A DNA stretch of 64,000 bases. Source: WRMS01 sp038562165. GTDB lineage: Bacteria > Bacillota > Peptococcia > DRI-13 > UBA5745. Positions within the stretch are counted from its first letter, which is position 1, and each line of letters opens with the position of its first letter. This document shows positions 1-8,697 of the stretch, piece after piece. The notes beneath the pieces are model-generated. The model ran no database searches, was not told the DNA's origin, and saw nothing but the letters and a program-made list of their open reading frames with translations. The stretch is taken from contig JBCFAO010000015.1 in the NCBI GenBank assembly GCA_038562165.1, forward strand, positions 13,348 to 77,347, read 5' to 3'. Both the position numbers and the translations under genes were made by a program.

Positions 1-410
1 AAACGATCAGCTTCTTGAAAAGGGCAGTCAATAGGAGGCATAAAAGAGCGGCCCATAAGATTGATCACCGCCACAGGCCGCAAACCGGGCCTGATCTCAT
101 GGATGGTCCAGCCCCGGCCCGGCACTCCCGGCGGGTAATTTGCCGGCCGGATCAAGCTGGGGGTATGATCGATAAAGTTAAATATATCCCGGTTATCCCA
201 AGTATGATTGCCCATAGTGATGACATCCACACCCAGGTCATAAATTTCTTTAGCCACTTCTTCCGTAATGCCTTTGCCGCCGGCGGCATTTTCGCCATTG
301 GCGATAACCATATCCGGCTTATAGCTTTTAATCAAACCCGGTAGTTTTTCCCTCAGAATTTCCCGGCCCGGCCTGCCGACGATATCGCCAATCATCATGA
401 TCGTTAACAT
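1..410 (-). CDS. ymdB: YmdB-family metallophosphoesterase, 3' part cut by window edge
   Basis: Reading leftward from an ATG at 408-410, the frame stays open to the window edge (about 136 codons). It starts MLTIMMIGDIVGRPGRE and carries the metal-binding blocks GDIVG, NGENAAGGKG and GNHTWDN of the TIGR00282/YmdB family, a 2',3'-cyclic-nucleotide phosphodiesterase. In Bacillus, YmdB influences RNase Y-linked RNA turnover and the biofilm decision. A strong ribosome site (AGGGGAAGGA) lies just upstream. It follows rny as in Bacillus subtilis, with a terminator between them. The C-terminal half lies outside the window. Confidence 0.93.
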   Translation of the reverse strand, partial: MLTIMMIGDIVGRPGREILREKLPGLIKSYKPDMVIANGENAAGGKGITEEVAKEIYDLGVDVITMGNHTWDNRDIFNFIDHTPSLIRPANYPPGVPGRGWTIHEIRPGLRPVAVINLMGRSFMPPIDCPFQEADR

Positions 411-440
411 GGTTAGAGCTTCCTTCCCCTAAAATCTCCT

Positions 441-491
441 AAAAAAACAGCCCCCTGTCAGCGCCGCAATCTATAGCCTGCTGAACAGGGG
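441..491 (-). terminator. Rho-independent terminator after rny
   Basis: On the minus strand CCCCTGTT and GACAGGGG form a stem around a roughly 25-nt loop, followed directly by a run of seven T. It lies between the rny stop and ymdB, so ymdB transcription is partly uncoupled from rny. Confidence 0.75.
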
Positions 492-517
492 ACCTGGAAT
501 TCTATGAATACACAGCC

Positions 518-2065
518 TTACTTTGCGTGATCGACAGCTCGGGTCTCCCGGATCACCACTACCCGGATCTGGCCCGGATATTCCATATTACCCTCTATTT
601 GCTTCACAATTTCCCTGGCCATCAGGGCGGAACCTGCATCGTCTACTTTATCGGGTTTTACGATGATGCGAATCTCGCGGCCGGCCTGAATAGCATAGGA
701 TTTGTCCACACCTTCAAAGGCATTAGCGATTTCTTCCAGCTTCTCCAGACGCTTAATGTAAGCTTCCAGGGTTTCTCTCCTGGCGCCGGGCCGGGCAGCC
801 GATATAGCATCGGCGGCGGCCACCAGAACGGCTTCCACAGAGCGGAAAGGCTCATCGCCATGATGGGCGGCAATGCCGTGAATAACTTCCTCAGACTCCC
901 GGTATTTCTTAGCTAAATCAGCGCCAATTGCCGTGTGGGAGCCCTCGATCTCATGATCGATGGCCTTGCCGATATCATGCAGTAAACCGGCCCGTTTGGC
1001 TAAAGTCACGTCAGCGCCAATTTCCGCCGCCATCATACCGGCCAAATGAGCCACTTCAATGGAGTGCTTGAGTACATTTTGGCCATAACTGGTACGGTAG
1101 CGCAAACGGCCCAGAAGCCGGATCAGCTCAGGATGCAGGCCATTGACTCCCGTCTCGAAGGTGGCTTGTTCACCTTCTTCCCGGATGCTTTGCTCTACTT
1201 CCTTCTTGGCTTTTTCCACCATTTCCTCAATACGTCCGGGATGGATGCGGCCATCTAAAATCAGTTTTTCCAAAGCGATTCTGGCCACTTCCCGGCGTAC
1301 CGGATCAAAGCCTGACAAGATTACTGCCTCCGGCGTATCATCGATGATCAAATCGATACCGGTTAAGGTCTCTAAAGTCCGGATATTGCGGCCTTCCCGG
1401 CCGATAATCCTTCCCTTCATCTCATCATTAGGCAAGGCTACTACCGAAACAGTAGTCTCAGCCACATGGTCGGCAGCGCAGCGCTGAATGGCCAAAGAAA
1501 TAATATTCCTGGCCCGGCGGTCGCTTTCCTCCCTTACCTGAGCTTCGTTTTCTTTAATAATCATAGCCGTTTCATGTTTGATTTCCGATTCTACCCGGGA
1601 AAGCAACAGATCCTTGGCCTGATCAAAAGAGAGTCCGGAAATTCTCTCAAGCTCCTCCAGTTGTTTTTGCATCAGCTCTGTCAAGCTCTTTTTCTGCTTG
1701 GCCAGCTCCTGCTCTGTCTTCTGCAGGGCTTCTTCTTTCTTTTCCATCTGGTCCGCTTTGCGATCTAAGGTCTCTTCCTTCTGGACTAAGCGGCGTTCCT
1801 GGCGCTGAGCTTCGTTTCTTCTTTCACGAATCTCCTGCTCCATATCATTTTTTAATTTATAGGCCTCTTCTTTTGCTTCAACCAGAGTTTCTTTCTTGAC
1901 CCCTTCGGCAGACCTGCGGGCTTCATCCAGTATTTTTTCGGCCTGAATCTCTGCGGCAGACAATTTTCCTTCCGCAATATTTTTCCGCAAAATATAACCT
2001 GCCAAAGTACCGATAGCCAAAGCGACTGCTACGGCCACAGCAAATAATATTGATGTATAAGGCAA
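518..2065 (-). CDS. rny: Ribonuclease Y
   Basis: Membrane-anchored endoribonuclease that starts mRNA decay. The protein has an N-terminal transmembrane helix, a long charged coiled coil (roughly residues 30-170), a KH domain (GRIIGREGRNIRTLE) and an HD phosphohydrolase domain (HDIGKA with downstream HHGDEP). I chose the TTG at 2063-2065 because GGAGGAG sits just upstream, and because the protein then begins with the usual hydrophobic anchor and is 515 aa, the normal family length. The frame stays open to 2188, but that extension crosses a terminator hairpin. Its neighbours ymdB and recA match B. subtilis order. Confidence 0.96.
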   Translation of the reverse strand: MPYTSILFAVAVAVALAIGTLAGYILRKNIAEGKLSAAEIQAEKILDEARRSAEGVKKETLVEAKEEAYKLKNDMEQEIRERRNEAQRQERRLVQKEETLDRKADQMEKKEEALQKTEQELAKQKKSLTELMQKQLEELERISGLSFDQAKDLLLSRVESEIKHETAMIIKENEAQVREESDRRARNIISLAIQRCAADHVAETTVSVVALPNDEMKGRIIGREGRNIRTLETLTGIDLIIDDTPEAVILSGFDPVRREVARIALEKLILDGRIHPGRIEEMVEKAKKEVEQSIREEGEQATFETGVNGLHPELIRLLGRLRYRTSYGQNVLKHSIEVAHLAGMMAAEIGADVTLAKRAGLLHDIGKAIDHEIEGSHTAIGADLAKKYRESEEVIHGIAAHHGDEPFRSVEAVLVAAADAISAARPGARRETLEAYIKRLEKLEEIANAFEGVDKSYAIQAGREIRIIVKPDKVDDAGSALMAREIVKQIEGNMEYPGQIRVVVIRETRAVDHAK

Positions 2066-2116
2066 CGTTTCTCCTCCTTTCCTCAAAAATAATTTTTCAA
2101 AAAACACATGATTGCA

Positions 2117-2147
2117 TAAAAAAACAGGCTGGTTGAAAACCGGCCTG
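2117..2147 (-). terminator. Terminator-like hairpin in the recA-rny gap
   Basis: On the minus strand CAGGC/GCCTG and GGTT/AACC form a stem with one mismatch and a 3-nt loop, followed by seven T. It lies 50 nt upstream of the rny start codon, so it would end recA read-through or act as an attenuator in the rny leader. Confidence 0.7.
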
Positions 2148-2475
2148 ATTTCTGCCGAAACATAGTTAGACGACCCGCGCATAAACAAAAACTTTTTTGA
2201 TAAAAGTTCTTATTCACCATAATTTATATGTTCCACCCGGACATGGGAAACCCCCAAACCAAGATATATATAGGTGCCTGCGGCCTATCCAATCTATCAT
2301 TCATAAACAGAAATAAGCTTATCTACCAGGATTTATTTTACGCTTAAACTGTTTATCTGTCAAGTAGCAAGGCCTTTCGGCAACAGGCTCCAGGGCCCTT
2401 GCAACGGGGGATTGAAAGCTGATTTTGTATAATTATAACGCCTCGTCAGGCAAGGAGTGCTTGCCGCCCCGCTAT
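2148..2475 (-). promoter_or_regulatory. recA-rny intergenic region with -10-like box and two hairpins
   Basis: No gene is visible here. Right after the recA stop (2429-2465) lies an ATAACGCCTC motif followed by a GGCAAG/CTTGCC hairpin. Read on the minus strand this ends in TATAAT (2432-2437), matching the -10 side of the promoter repeats at rpsO and rpsB, but no convincing -35 is present at 17 nt. A second hairpin (arms at 2367-2374 and 2394-2402, one bulge) would lie in the rny leader. Confidence 0.45.
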
Positions 2476-3513
2476 TTACTCGACTTCCGCCTCTCCTTCA
2501 TCCAAATTCTCTGCTCTTCCCTCACCGGGCTGAAACTGAGTTTTGACCCGGGCTTCGATTTCTTTGAGGATTTCCGGGTTATCCTTCAGGAATTGCTTGG
2601 CATTTTCCCGGCCCTGGCCAATTCTGTTTTCCTCGTAGGAATACCAGGTACCGCTTCTGCGGACAATCTCCAGCTCTGTGGCCATATCTAAAATATTGCC
2701 CTCCCGGGAAACGCCCTCGCCGTACATGATATCAAACTCTGCCACTTTGAAGGGGGGGGCCACTTTATTCTTAACCACCTTGATCTTTGTCTTGTTGCCC
2801 ACTACGTCGGAGCCCTGCTTGATGGCTTCGCCTTTGCGGACTTCAAGACGCACGGAGGAATAGAACTTCAAGGCCCGGCCACCGCTGGTGGTCTCGGGAT
2901 TGCCATAAACCACGCCTACCTTCTCCCGGATCTGGTTGATGAAAATGCAAATGGTGTTGGATTTGCCTACGGCTGCCGTCAGCTTGCGCAAGGCTTGAGA
3001 CATGAGCCGGGCCTGGAGACCCACATGGGTATCGCCCATATCTCCTTCGATCTCTTGCCTGGGCACCAAAGCTGCCACGGAGTCCACCACAATGACCTCT
3101 ACAGCGCCGCTGCGGACCAAAGCTTCACAAATCTCCAAAGCCTGCTCTCCCGTATCCGGCTGGGAAATCAGCATATCGTCTATATTTACCCCCAGCTTGC
3201 CGGCGTAGGCGGGATCAAGGGCATGCTCCGCATCAATGAAAGCAGCGATACCGCCCAGCTTCTGGACCTCCGCCACCATATGCAAAGCCACCGTGGTCTT
3301 GCCGCCGGACTCCGGTCCGAAGATTTCGATGATTCGGCCTCTGGGCACGCCGCCCACACCTAAAGCCAGATCTAAACTTAAAATACCGGAGGGAACGGTC
3401 TCCACCTGCATCTTGGCTCTGGCTTCTCCCATACGCATAATGGAGCCTTTGCCAAACTGGCGCTCAATACCGGCTAAGGCAGCTTCCAACGCTTTGCTTT
3501 TCTTCTCGTCCAT
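2476..3513 (-). CDS. recA: Recombinase A
   Basis: ATP-dependent strand-exchange protein for homologous recombination and the SOS response. Walker A is GPESGGKT at residues 66-73. The multimerisation and L1/L2 DNA-binding regions are intact, including INQIREKVGV and the following glycine-rich stretch. The length of 345 aa is normal. The start ATG has GGAAGGATGA upstream. A promoter precedes it, so it need not depend on the helicase transcript. I saw no LexA-type GAAC/GTTC box between 3514 and 3649. recX, often next to recA, is absent. Confidence 0.99.
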   Translation of the reverse strand: MDEKKSKALEAALAGIERQFGKGSIMRMGEARAKMQVETVPSGILSLDLALGVGGVPRGRIIEIFGPESGGKTTVALHMVAEVQKLGGIAAFIDAEHALDPAYAGKLGVNIDDMLISQPDTGEQALEICEALVRSGAVEVIVVDSVAALVPRQEIEGDMGDTHVGLQARLMSQALRKLTAAVGKSNTICIFINQIREKVGVVYGNPETTSGGRALKFYSSVRLEVRKGEAIKQGSDVVGNKTKIKVVKNKVAPPFKVAEFDIMYGEGVSREGNILDMATELEIVRRSGTWYSYEENRIGQGRENAKQFLKDNPEILKEIEARVKTQFQPGEGRAENLDEGEAEVE

Positions 3514-3545
3514 TCCTATCTCATCCTTCCGGTTTACTCATCAAT

Positions 3546-3575
3546 AAAATACCATATTCTTACAATTCTTGTCAA
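3546..3575 (-). promoter_or_regulatory. Sigma-A-type promoter of recA
   Basis: On the minus strand TTGACA (3570-3575), an 18-nt spacer and TATTTT (3546-3551) lie about 35-60 nt upstream of the recA start. The -35 is a perfect consensus and the -10 is weaker. Confidence 0.6.
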
Positions 3576-3579
3576 GAGG

Positions 3580-3605
3580 CTGCCTCAACTTTGTTTTTGA
3601 GGCAG
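3580..3605 (-). terminator. Hairpin downstream of the DEAD-box helicase
   Basis: CTGCCTCA and TGAGGCAG form an 8-bp stem with a 10-nt loop. The minus-strand T tract is poor, so termination at the end of the helicase gene is plausible but not certain. It sits just upstream of the recA -35 box. Confidence 0.45.
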
Positions 3606-3649
3606 TTCTCCTGTTTTCTCAAGAATTTACAACAATTTCGAGATTTGGC

Positions 3650-5239
3650 TTAACGGGCTCTGGCCGTCTGCACCGCCACCCGCCAGCCGTTGATATGCAT
3701 GCGGTCCATAATATGAATTACCCGGTGGGCAAACTCTTCCGGCACTTCTACAAAAGTAAACTTATCATAGATATTGATGCCTTTTACCAAATGAGCGGGC
3801 ATATCCACCTCCTGGCTGATCAGCTTGGCCAAATCGCCGGGCTTGATGTTTTGCTGCCGGCCGATGGTCATGAAAAGCCTGACCATGCCGTTTTTGGCGC
3901 CGGTATTGCCGAAGTCCGCCCGTTCTTTTTCTTCCTTATCCATGAGATCGATGCCTCTCAGGTTAAAGGTATAGCGAACCAAGGCCGCCAAGGCATCCTC
4001 TTTATCGAAGTATTCGGTGAGCTCCGCCGCAATTTCCCGGTAAGGCTCCAGGTTTTCTTCCTGCAAAATGTTTTCTACATTTTCACGGACCGCCCGTTTC
4101 TGCAGATCCAGCATTTCTTTGAATGTAGGGGGTAAAGAACGGGTGATCCGGCTGCGGATCAGTTTCTCAATCAACCGCAAATGCCGGTACTCCTGGGGTA
4201 CGATGAGGGTGATGGCTACCCCTTCCCGGCCGGCCCGGCCGGTTCTGCCGATGCGGTGGACGTAAGACTCCGGATCTAAAGGTATATCATAGTTGATGAC
4301 GTGACTGATCCGGTCAATGTCAATACCCCGGGCCGCCACGTCGGTGGCAATTAAAATATCCGTATCGCCGTTGCGGACGCTTTTCATGGTTTTATCCCGC
4401 TGGGCCTGAGTCAAATCGCCATGGAGACCTTCGGCTTCATAGCCCCGGGATTGCAAGGCCGAGGACAGATCGTCCACACCTCTTTTGGTCCGGCAAAATA
4501 CAATGACGCCGTCGTAGTTCTCACAATCCAGTATGCGGCAGAGGGTTTCGATCTTATTGGAAAGATTGACCTCATAATAACGCTGCTGAATTTTGGGTAC
4601 GGTAACGGTTTCCTTGTTGACGCTGACAAACTTGGGATCTTTTAAATATTTATTGGCCAAACGCCGTATAGGATCGGGCATGGTCGCCGAAAAGAGCAGG
4701 GTTTGCCGGCCTTCGGGAGCCTGATCCATAATTGCTTCGATATCATCGACAAAGCCCATATCCAGCATCTCGTCGGCCTCATCAATAACCATGATTTTCA
4801 CGTGGTCAAGACGCAAAGTCTTGCGGTCCAGATGGTCCAAAATACGGCCGGGAGTGCCGATGACGATATGAACGCCGCTTCTCAGAGAGCGGATCTGCCG
4901 GTCAATGGGCTGGCCGCCGTAAACCGGCAGCACCCGAATATGCTTAAATTTGCTGATTTTGGCTATCTCCCCCGCCACCTGAATAGCCAGTTCTCTGGTG
5001 GGCGTCAGGATAAAAGCCTGGATCTTGTTTACGGAAGCCTCCACCTTGTCTACAATGGGAATACCGAAGGCTGCGGTTTTGCCTGTACCGGTTTGAGCCT
5101 GTCCGATCAAGTCATGGCCTTGGGTAACCAAGGGTACTGCCTGAGCCTGAATAGGCGTAGGTTCTTCAAAGCCCATTTCCTCCAGGGCGTTAACGATTTT
5201 GCGATCTATCTGAAGTTCGCCGAAAAATGAATTAACCAA
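3650..5239 (-). CDS. DEAD-box RNA helicase with DbpA-type RNA-binding domain
   Basis: ATP-dependent RNA helicase of the CshA/DeaD group, probably for ribosome assembly and mRNA turnover. Visible motifs are the Q motif (FEEPTPIQ), motif I AQTGTGKT at residues 48-55, PTRELAIQ, DEAD (IDEADEM), SAT, and the C-terminal HRIGRTGRAGREG. The last 75 residues look like the DbpA-type RNA-binding domain (PGDLAKLI, GINIYDKFTFVEV). The start is TTG with AGGAGC upstream. Its place between cinA and recA is not the usual one, so it looks like an insertion in the conserved order. 529 aa is normal. Confidence 0.95.
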   Translation of the reverse strand: MVNSFFGELQIDRKIVNALEEMGFEEPTPIQAQAVPLVTQGHDLIGQAQTGTGKTAAFGIPIVDKVEASVNKIQAFILTPTRELAIQVAGEIAKISKFKHIRVLPVYGGQPIDRQIRSLRSGVHIVIGTPGRILDHLDRKTLRLDHVKIMVIDEADEMLDMGFVDDIEAIMDQAPEGRQTLLFSATMPDPIRRLANKYLKDPKFVSVNKETVTVPKIQQRYYEVNLSNKIETLCRILDCENYDGVIVFCRTKRGVDDLSSALQSRGYEAEGLHGDLTQAQRDKTMKSVRNGDTDILIATDVAARGIDIDRISHVINYDIPLDPESYVHRIGRTGRAGREGVAITLIVPQEYRHLRLIEKLIRSRITRSLPPTFKEMLDLQKRAVRENVENILQEENLEPYREIAAELTEYFDKEDALAALVRYTFNLRGIDLMDKEEKERADFGNTGAKNGMVRLFMTIGRQQNIKPGDLAKLISQEVDMPAHLVKGINIYDKFTFVEVPEEFAHRVIHIMDRMHINGWRVAVQTARAR

Positions 5240-5297
5240 AATATGCTCCTTTCTTTATTGCAAGTGCTTTGTGTCCGCTAAAAGCTGTCACAGAGTA

Positions 5298-5807
5298 CTA
5301 GTTTCCTTGTAATACTTTAAGGGCCAGGGCTATTGCCGCTTCTGCAGTCTGCTGCCGGATAGCCTGCCGGCCGCCGGAAAACTGAAAGGGAAAAACCTTT
5401 TCTTGCCCTTGATAAAAAATGCCGATATATACTAAGCCTACGGGCTTTTCTGTGCCGTCGGCCTGAGGGCCGGCTATGCCGGTAACGGCAATAGCCAGAT
5501 CACCTTCCAAGGTCTTGGCGGCCCCCGCCGCCATGGCTGCCGCCACCTGGGGACTTACGGCTCCTGCCGCAGCAAGGACTTTGCCGTCCACACCCAATAA
5601 TTTTTCCTTGATGGCGTTGGCATAAGATATAATGCCGCCTTTATAATAAACGGAGGATCCCGGCAGGCTGGTGATGCAGCCGCCGATCAGTCCGCCGGTG
5701 CAGGATTCGGCGGTGACCACCGTCAAGCCCTTTGCCGTGGCCAGAGCTGCCAGCTCCTCAAGATCCCGGTTCAATTGACAGGATTGAGAAGGATATTGCT
5801 GGTCCAT
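5298..5807 (-). CDS. pncC: CinA C-terminal domain, nicotinamide-nucleotide amidohydrolase
   Basis: Likely deamidates NMN to nicotinate mononucleotide in pyridine-nucleotide recycling. The AESCTGGLIG block, GIISYANAIK and AVTGIAGPQADGTEKPVG are the signatures of the CinA C-terminal family. At 169 aa it is the C-terminal domain only. Most Firmicutes at this locus have the two-domain CinA with a COG1058 N-terminal half, which is absent here. It lies 12 nt downstream of pgsA in the same operon. Confidence 0.92.
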   Translation of the reverse strand: MDQQYPSQSCQLNRDLEELAALATAKGLTVVTAESCTGGLIGGCITSLPGSSVYYKGGIISYANAIKEKLLGVDGKVLAAAGAVSPQVAAAMAAGAAKTLEGDLAIAVTGIAGPQADGTEKPVGLVYIGIFYQGQEKVFPFQFSGGRQAIRQQTAEAAIALALKVLQGN

Positions 5808-5819
5808 AAATCCGGCTCC

Positions 5820-6359
5820 TTACATCATCTTGATTTTCTGGAAAGTTTTCACCACATAATCGTAGCCGGAATAAACGGTAAAAATAAGAGCCAGATAAAG
5901 CAGCCAGGTACCGAGAGAAAAACCGATAAAAGGCGTCAGATAGTTTTCCAGCAAAAGAGCGGAAAGGGCTACGATTTGGATGACTGTCTTTAGTTTACCC
6001 AATTTACTGGCAGCTATAACAATGCCTTCCGCCGCCGATACGCCTCTTAACCCGGTAACCAAAAATTCCCGGCCGATAATCACAATAGATATCCAGGAAG
6101 GAATTCTGCCGATTTCCACTAAAGTGATCAAGGCGGCAGTAACCAGCATCTTATCGGCCAGCGGATCCAGCAGCTTGCCCAAATTCGTTATTTCCTTGCG
6201 CTTCCTGGCAATATAGCCGTCCAGACCATCGGTGCTGGCCGCCAGAATAAAAAGCAGAGCAGCCCAAAAGTCGCTATGGGAAAAATCCGCCAGGGCAAAA
6301 ACCATAAATAGAGGAATCAGGATAATCCGCAGCAATGTTAATTTATTGGCTAGATTCAT
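5820..6359 (-). CDS. pgsA: CDP-diacylglycerol--glycerol-3-phosphate 3-phosphatidyltransferase
   Basis: Makes phosphatidylglycerol phosphate, the first committed step to PG and cardiolipin. The CDP-alcohol phosphotransferase signature is present around residues 43-71: DGLDGYIAR, then G and two spaced aspartates in GKLLDPLADK. There are several hydrophobic membrane segments. 179 aa is typical. It overlaps the end of rimO by 17 nt, so the two are translationally linked. Confidence 0.95.
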   Translation of the reverse strand: MNLANKLTLLRIILIPLFMVFALADFSHSDFWAALLFILAASTDGLDGYIARKRKEITNLGKLLDPLADKMLVTAALITLVEIGRIPSWISIVIIGREFLVTGLRGVSAAEGIVIAASKLGKLKTVIQIVALSALLLENYLTPFIGFSLGTWLLYLALIFTVYSGYDYVVKTFQKIKMM

Positions 6360-7713
6360 TGGCTATCTCTCCCGATAATATATAATCCCTGCTATGAGTG
6401 ATTCTAACGTCAACCAACTGGCCGGGGCTCAAGAGCTCTTTGCTGCTGAAGGTAACCAAACCGTCGATTTCCGGGGCGTCCCAGCAAGTACGGCCCTCGT
6501 AATGGTACAAATCAGCTTTTTCCCGGTCTCTTTCGTCAATAAAAACAGACAGGACCTTTCCTACCAGGGAATCGTGCCATTGCTCTAAAACCTGGCTTTG
6601 CTTTTCCTGGGCCAACTCCAAACGCCTTTCCTTTTCTGCCTCGGCAATCTGGTTAGGCAGCTTTTCCGCCGGCGTACCGGGTTGAGGAGAAAAAGCAAAG
6701 AAACCTACCCGTTCTAAATGGAATTCTTCCAAAAACTCCAGCAGTGCTTGGAAAGCCTTTTCCGTCTCGCCGGGAAAGCCCACCATCAAGGTGGTACGGA
6801 TGACGATATCGGGAATATGACGGCGCAAGGAGGTGATAACGTCTTTCAGCCGGCTGCTGCTGATAGGCCGGGCCATAGTCCGCAGCACAGTATCATCCAC
6901 ATGCTGGATGGGCATATCCAAATAAGGACAGACCTTGGGATGCTTCATGGCCTCAAGGAGAGCTTCATCCACCCCTTCGGGATAGCAATACATGATGCGT
7001 ACCCTTTCTAAGCCCTGGATGGCGCAAAGCTCCTGCAAAAGCTCTGCCAGGCTGGCCGCCGGCGTCAAATCCCTGCCGTAGGCCCCCGTATCCTGGGCAA
7101 CCAATACCGCTTCCCGCAGGCCTTTGGCTACCCGGGCGGCAACTTCTTCCTTTATGGAGTTTAAGGGCCGGCTGCGGTACCCCCCTCTGATTTGAGGGAT
7201 CACGCAAAAAGTACAATGGTGATCGCAGCCTTCGGCAATCTTGACGTAGCCGCAAGGCTCCTCTGCCGATTGCATAGCCCATTCATTAGAGAATAAATGC
7301 TGGTCGGGACTGCCGATTTGCAGCCTTTGCCCTTCCCGCTTTCCTCCTAATGTAGAGGCTAAGGCATCCAAATGGGCCTGCAGCTTAACCCAATCCGTAA
7401 CCCCTAAAAAGAGATCCACTTCCGGCAAAGCTTCTGCCAGCTCATCGCCGTATTTTTGGACCAGACAGCCTAAGACAATTAAATAACGGCAGCGGCCTTT
7501 CTTTTTCCAGCGGGATAAATCCAATATGGCTTGGATGGATTCTTCTTTTGCATCATCAACAAAGCCGCAGGTGTTAAGGAGAATGATCTCTGCTTCCTGC
7601 GGCGAGTTGGTGAAAACATATCCCTTTTCAAGCAACATCCCTTGGATTTGGCGGCTATCGACCTGGTTTTTGGGGCAGCCCAAGGTCATTAAATGAAGTA
7701 AGGTTTTTTTCAT
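6343..7713 (-). CDS. rimO: Ribosomal protein S12 methylthiotransferase
   Basis: Radical-SAM enzyme adding a methylthio group to an aspartate of S12. The auxiliary cluster cysteines are at 13, 49 and 83. The radical-SAM CxxxCxxC is at 163, 167 and 170 (EGCDHHCTFC), and a TRAM-like C-terminal domain follows. The LMTLGCPKNQVDS opening separates RimO from MiaB. The annotated ATG has no ribosome site at normal distance: AGGAGG is 27 nt upstream, with a GC-rich hairpin between. A CTG at 9 nt from that site is the alternative start. Confidence 0.95.
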   Translation of the reverse strand: MKKTLLHLMTLGCPKNQVDSRQIQGMLLEKGYVFTNSPQEAEIILLNTCGFVDDAKEESIQAILDLSRWKKKGRCRYLIVLGCLVQKYGDELAEALPEVDLFLGVTDWVKLQAHLDALASTLGGKREGQRLQIGSPDQHLFSNEWAMQSAEEPCGYVKIAEGCDHHCTFCVIPQIRGGYRSRPLNSIKEEVAARVAKGLREAVLVAQDTGAYGRDLTPAASLAELLQELCAIQGLERVRIMYCYPEGVDEALLEAMKHPKVCPYLDMPIQHVDDTVLRTMARPISSSRLKDVITSLRRHIPDIVIRTTLMVGFPGETEKAFQALLEFLEEFHLERVGFFAFSPQPGTPAEKLPNQIAEAEKERRLELAQEKQSQVLEQWHDSLVGKVLSVFIDERDREKADLYHYEGRTCWDAPEIDGLVTFSSKELLSPGQLVDVRITHSRDYILSGEIANESSQ

Positions 7714-7746
7714 CGTAAATAAGCCGGCCAGCCGGCAGGACCTCCT
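7714..7746 (-). promoter_or_regulatory. Distant ribosome site with bridging hairpin before rimO
   Basis: On the minus strand AGGAGG (7741-7746) is followed by GCCGGC-CA-GCCGGC as read on the plus strand (7723-7736), then nine nucleotides and ATG. Folding the self-complementary block would bring the ribosome site to a normal distance from ATG. Alternatively a CTG inside the block is the start codon. Confidence 0.4.
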
Positions 7747-7826
7747 TTTATGAATGGGATTTCACTTGCCCTTTCATCGGCGAAATTGCAGCGTGAAATG
7801 ATCACATTTTATTATCCGGCGAATCC

Positions 7827-8621
7827 TTAAGAAACAGCTTCGCCGATTTCATCGTCATACATGATACCGTCTCTGATCGAATATAATTTTGTCATCGTCT
7901 GGCCGGACCTGCCCAAAGGCGGCAATTCCAAATCATTTAAGCTGATGGTGACGCCGCCGGCATTGCCCATTCTGAGCTCAATTTCCTGAAGCTCGGGGAA
8001 CTCCAGAGTCTCTCCTGCCCGGATAGTGCCCTCATGAACCTGCTGGCCCTGGTTTTTAAGCCTGAACCAGCAATTTTCTGCGGCAACCATCTTGAGAGTA
8101 AAGGAGGTGAGAATAACGGGCTCTGTCTCCACCACGGGCTCCGTGGGCAGAGGATCGGGCTGGGGCAGGATGATGGCCGGGGGGTTGGGCTCTTTATCAC
8201 CATGATCCGCTAAATAGTAGGCCTTGTAGGCCCATTGAGCAAAATACAGGACAACGGCAGAAACTACACAAAGGATCAAAACTAATTTTCGTTTCGGCTT
8301 GTTTTGCAGGTCTACTTCCCGCCGCCGCTTTGGCGCCTCCGGGGCAACGGCTGGAGCCATGCCGGCGTTTGCCTGGGCTTTAGCCGTTTCTCGGACGGCC
8401 AGCTCATACATATCGCCTAAAGCATGCTCATCCAAGCCAAGGTATCGGGCATAAGTGCGTAAAAAGCCTTTAGCATATACCTTGCCTGGCATGCGGTCCC
8501 ATTCCTCATGCTCCAATGCTAATAAGTAGCGCTTTTTGATCTTTGTGGTCTCTTCAATTTGATCTAAGGTGGCTCCTTTTCTTTCCCGAGCCTCCCGCAG
8601 GATCCCCCCGATACCTTCCAT
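7827..8621 (-). CDS. RodZ-like cell-shape protein (HTH, one TM, DUF4115)
   Basis: Membrane protein with the RodZ layout: an N-terminal Cro/XRE-type helix-turn-helix (residues 5-70), a basic stretch, one transmembrane helix near residue 115-140 (VLILCVVSAVVLYFAQ), a proline-rich linker, and a C-terminal beta-rich DUF4115 domain. In relatives RodZ links MreB to the cell-wall elongation machinery. B. subtilis has its homologue (ymfM) at the same place before pgsA. The start ATG follows GGAGGATCGATAA. 264 aa fits. Confidence 0.88.
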   Translation of the reverse strand: MEGIGGILREARERKGATLDQIEETTKIKKRYLLALEHEEWDRMPGKVYAKGFLRTYARYLGLDEHALGDMYELAVRETAKAQANAGMAPAVAPEAPKRRREVDLQNKPKRKLVLILCVVSAVVLYFAQWAYKAYYLADHGDKEPNPPAIILPQPDPLPTEPVVETEPVILTSFTLKMVAAENCWFRLKNQGQQVHEGTIRAGETLEFPELQEIELRMGNAGGVTISLNDLELPPLGRSGQTMTKLYSIRDGIMYDDEIGEAVS

Positions 8622-8697
8622 TTATCGATCCTCCGGCTCATATTATTACCTATTAATTTATTATATCAAATTTTTATCCAATTGCCTATGGGGAATA

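Noticed and set aside
2066..2188. 41-residue N-terminal extension of RNase Y
   Set aside because: It crosses a terminator hairpin and precedes the normal membrane anchor. The TTG at 2065 has GGAGGAG.
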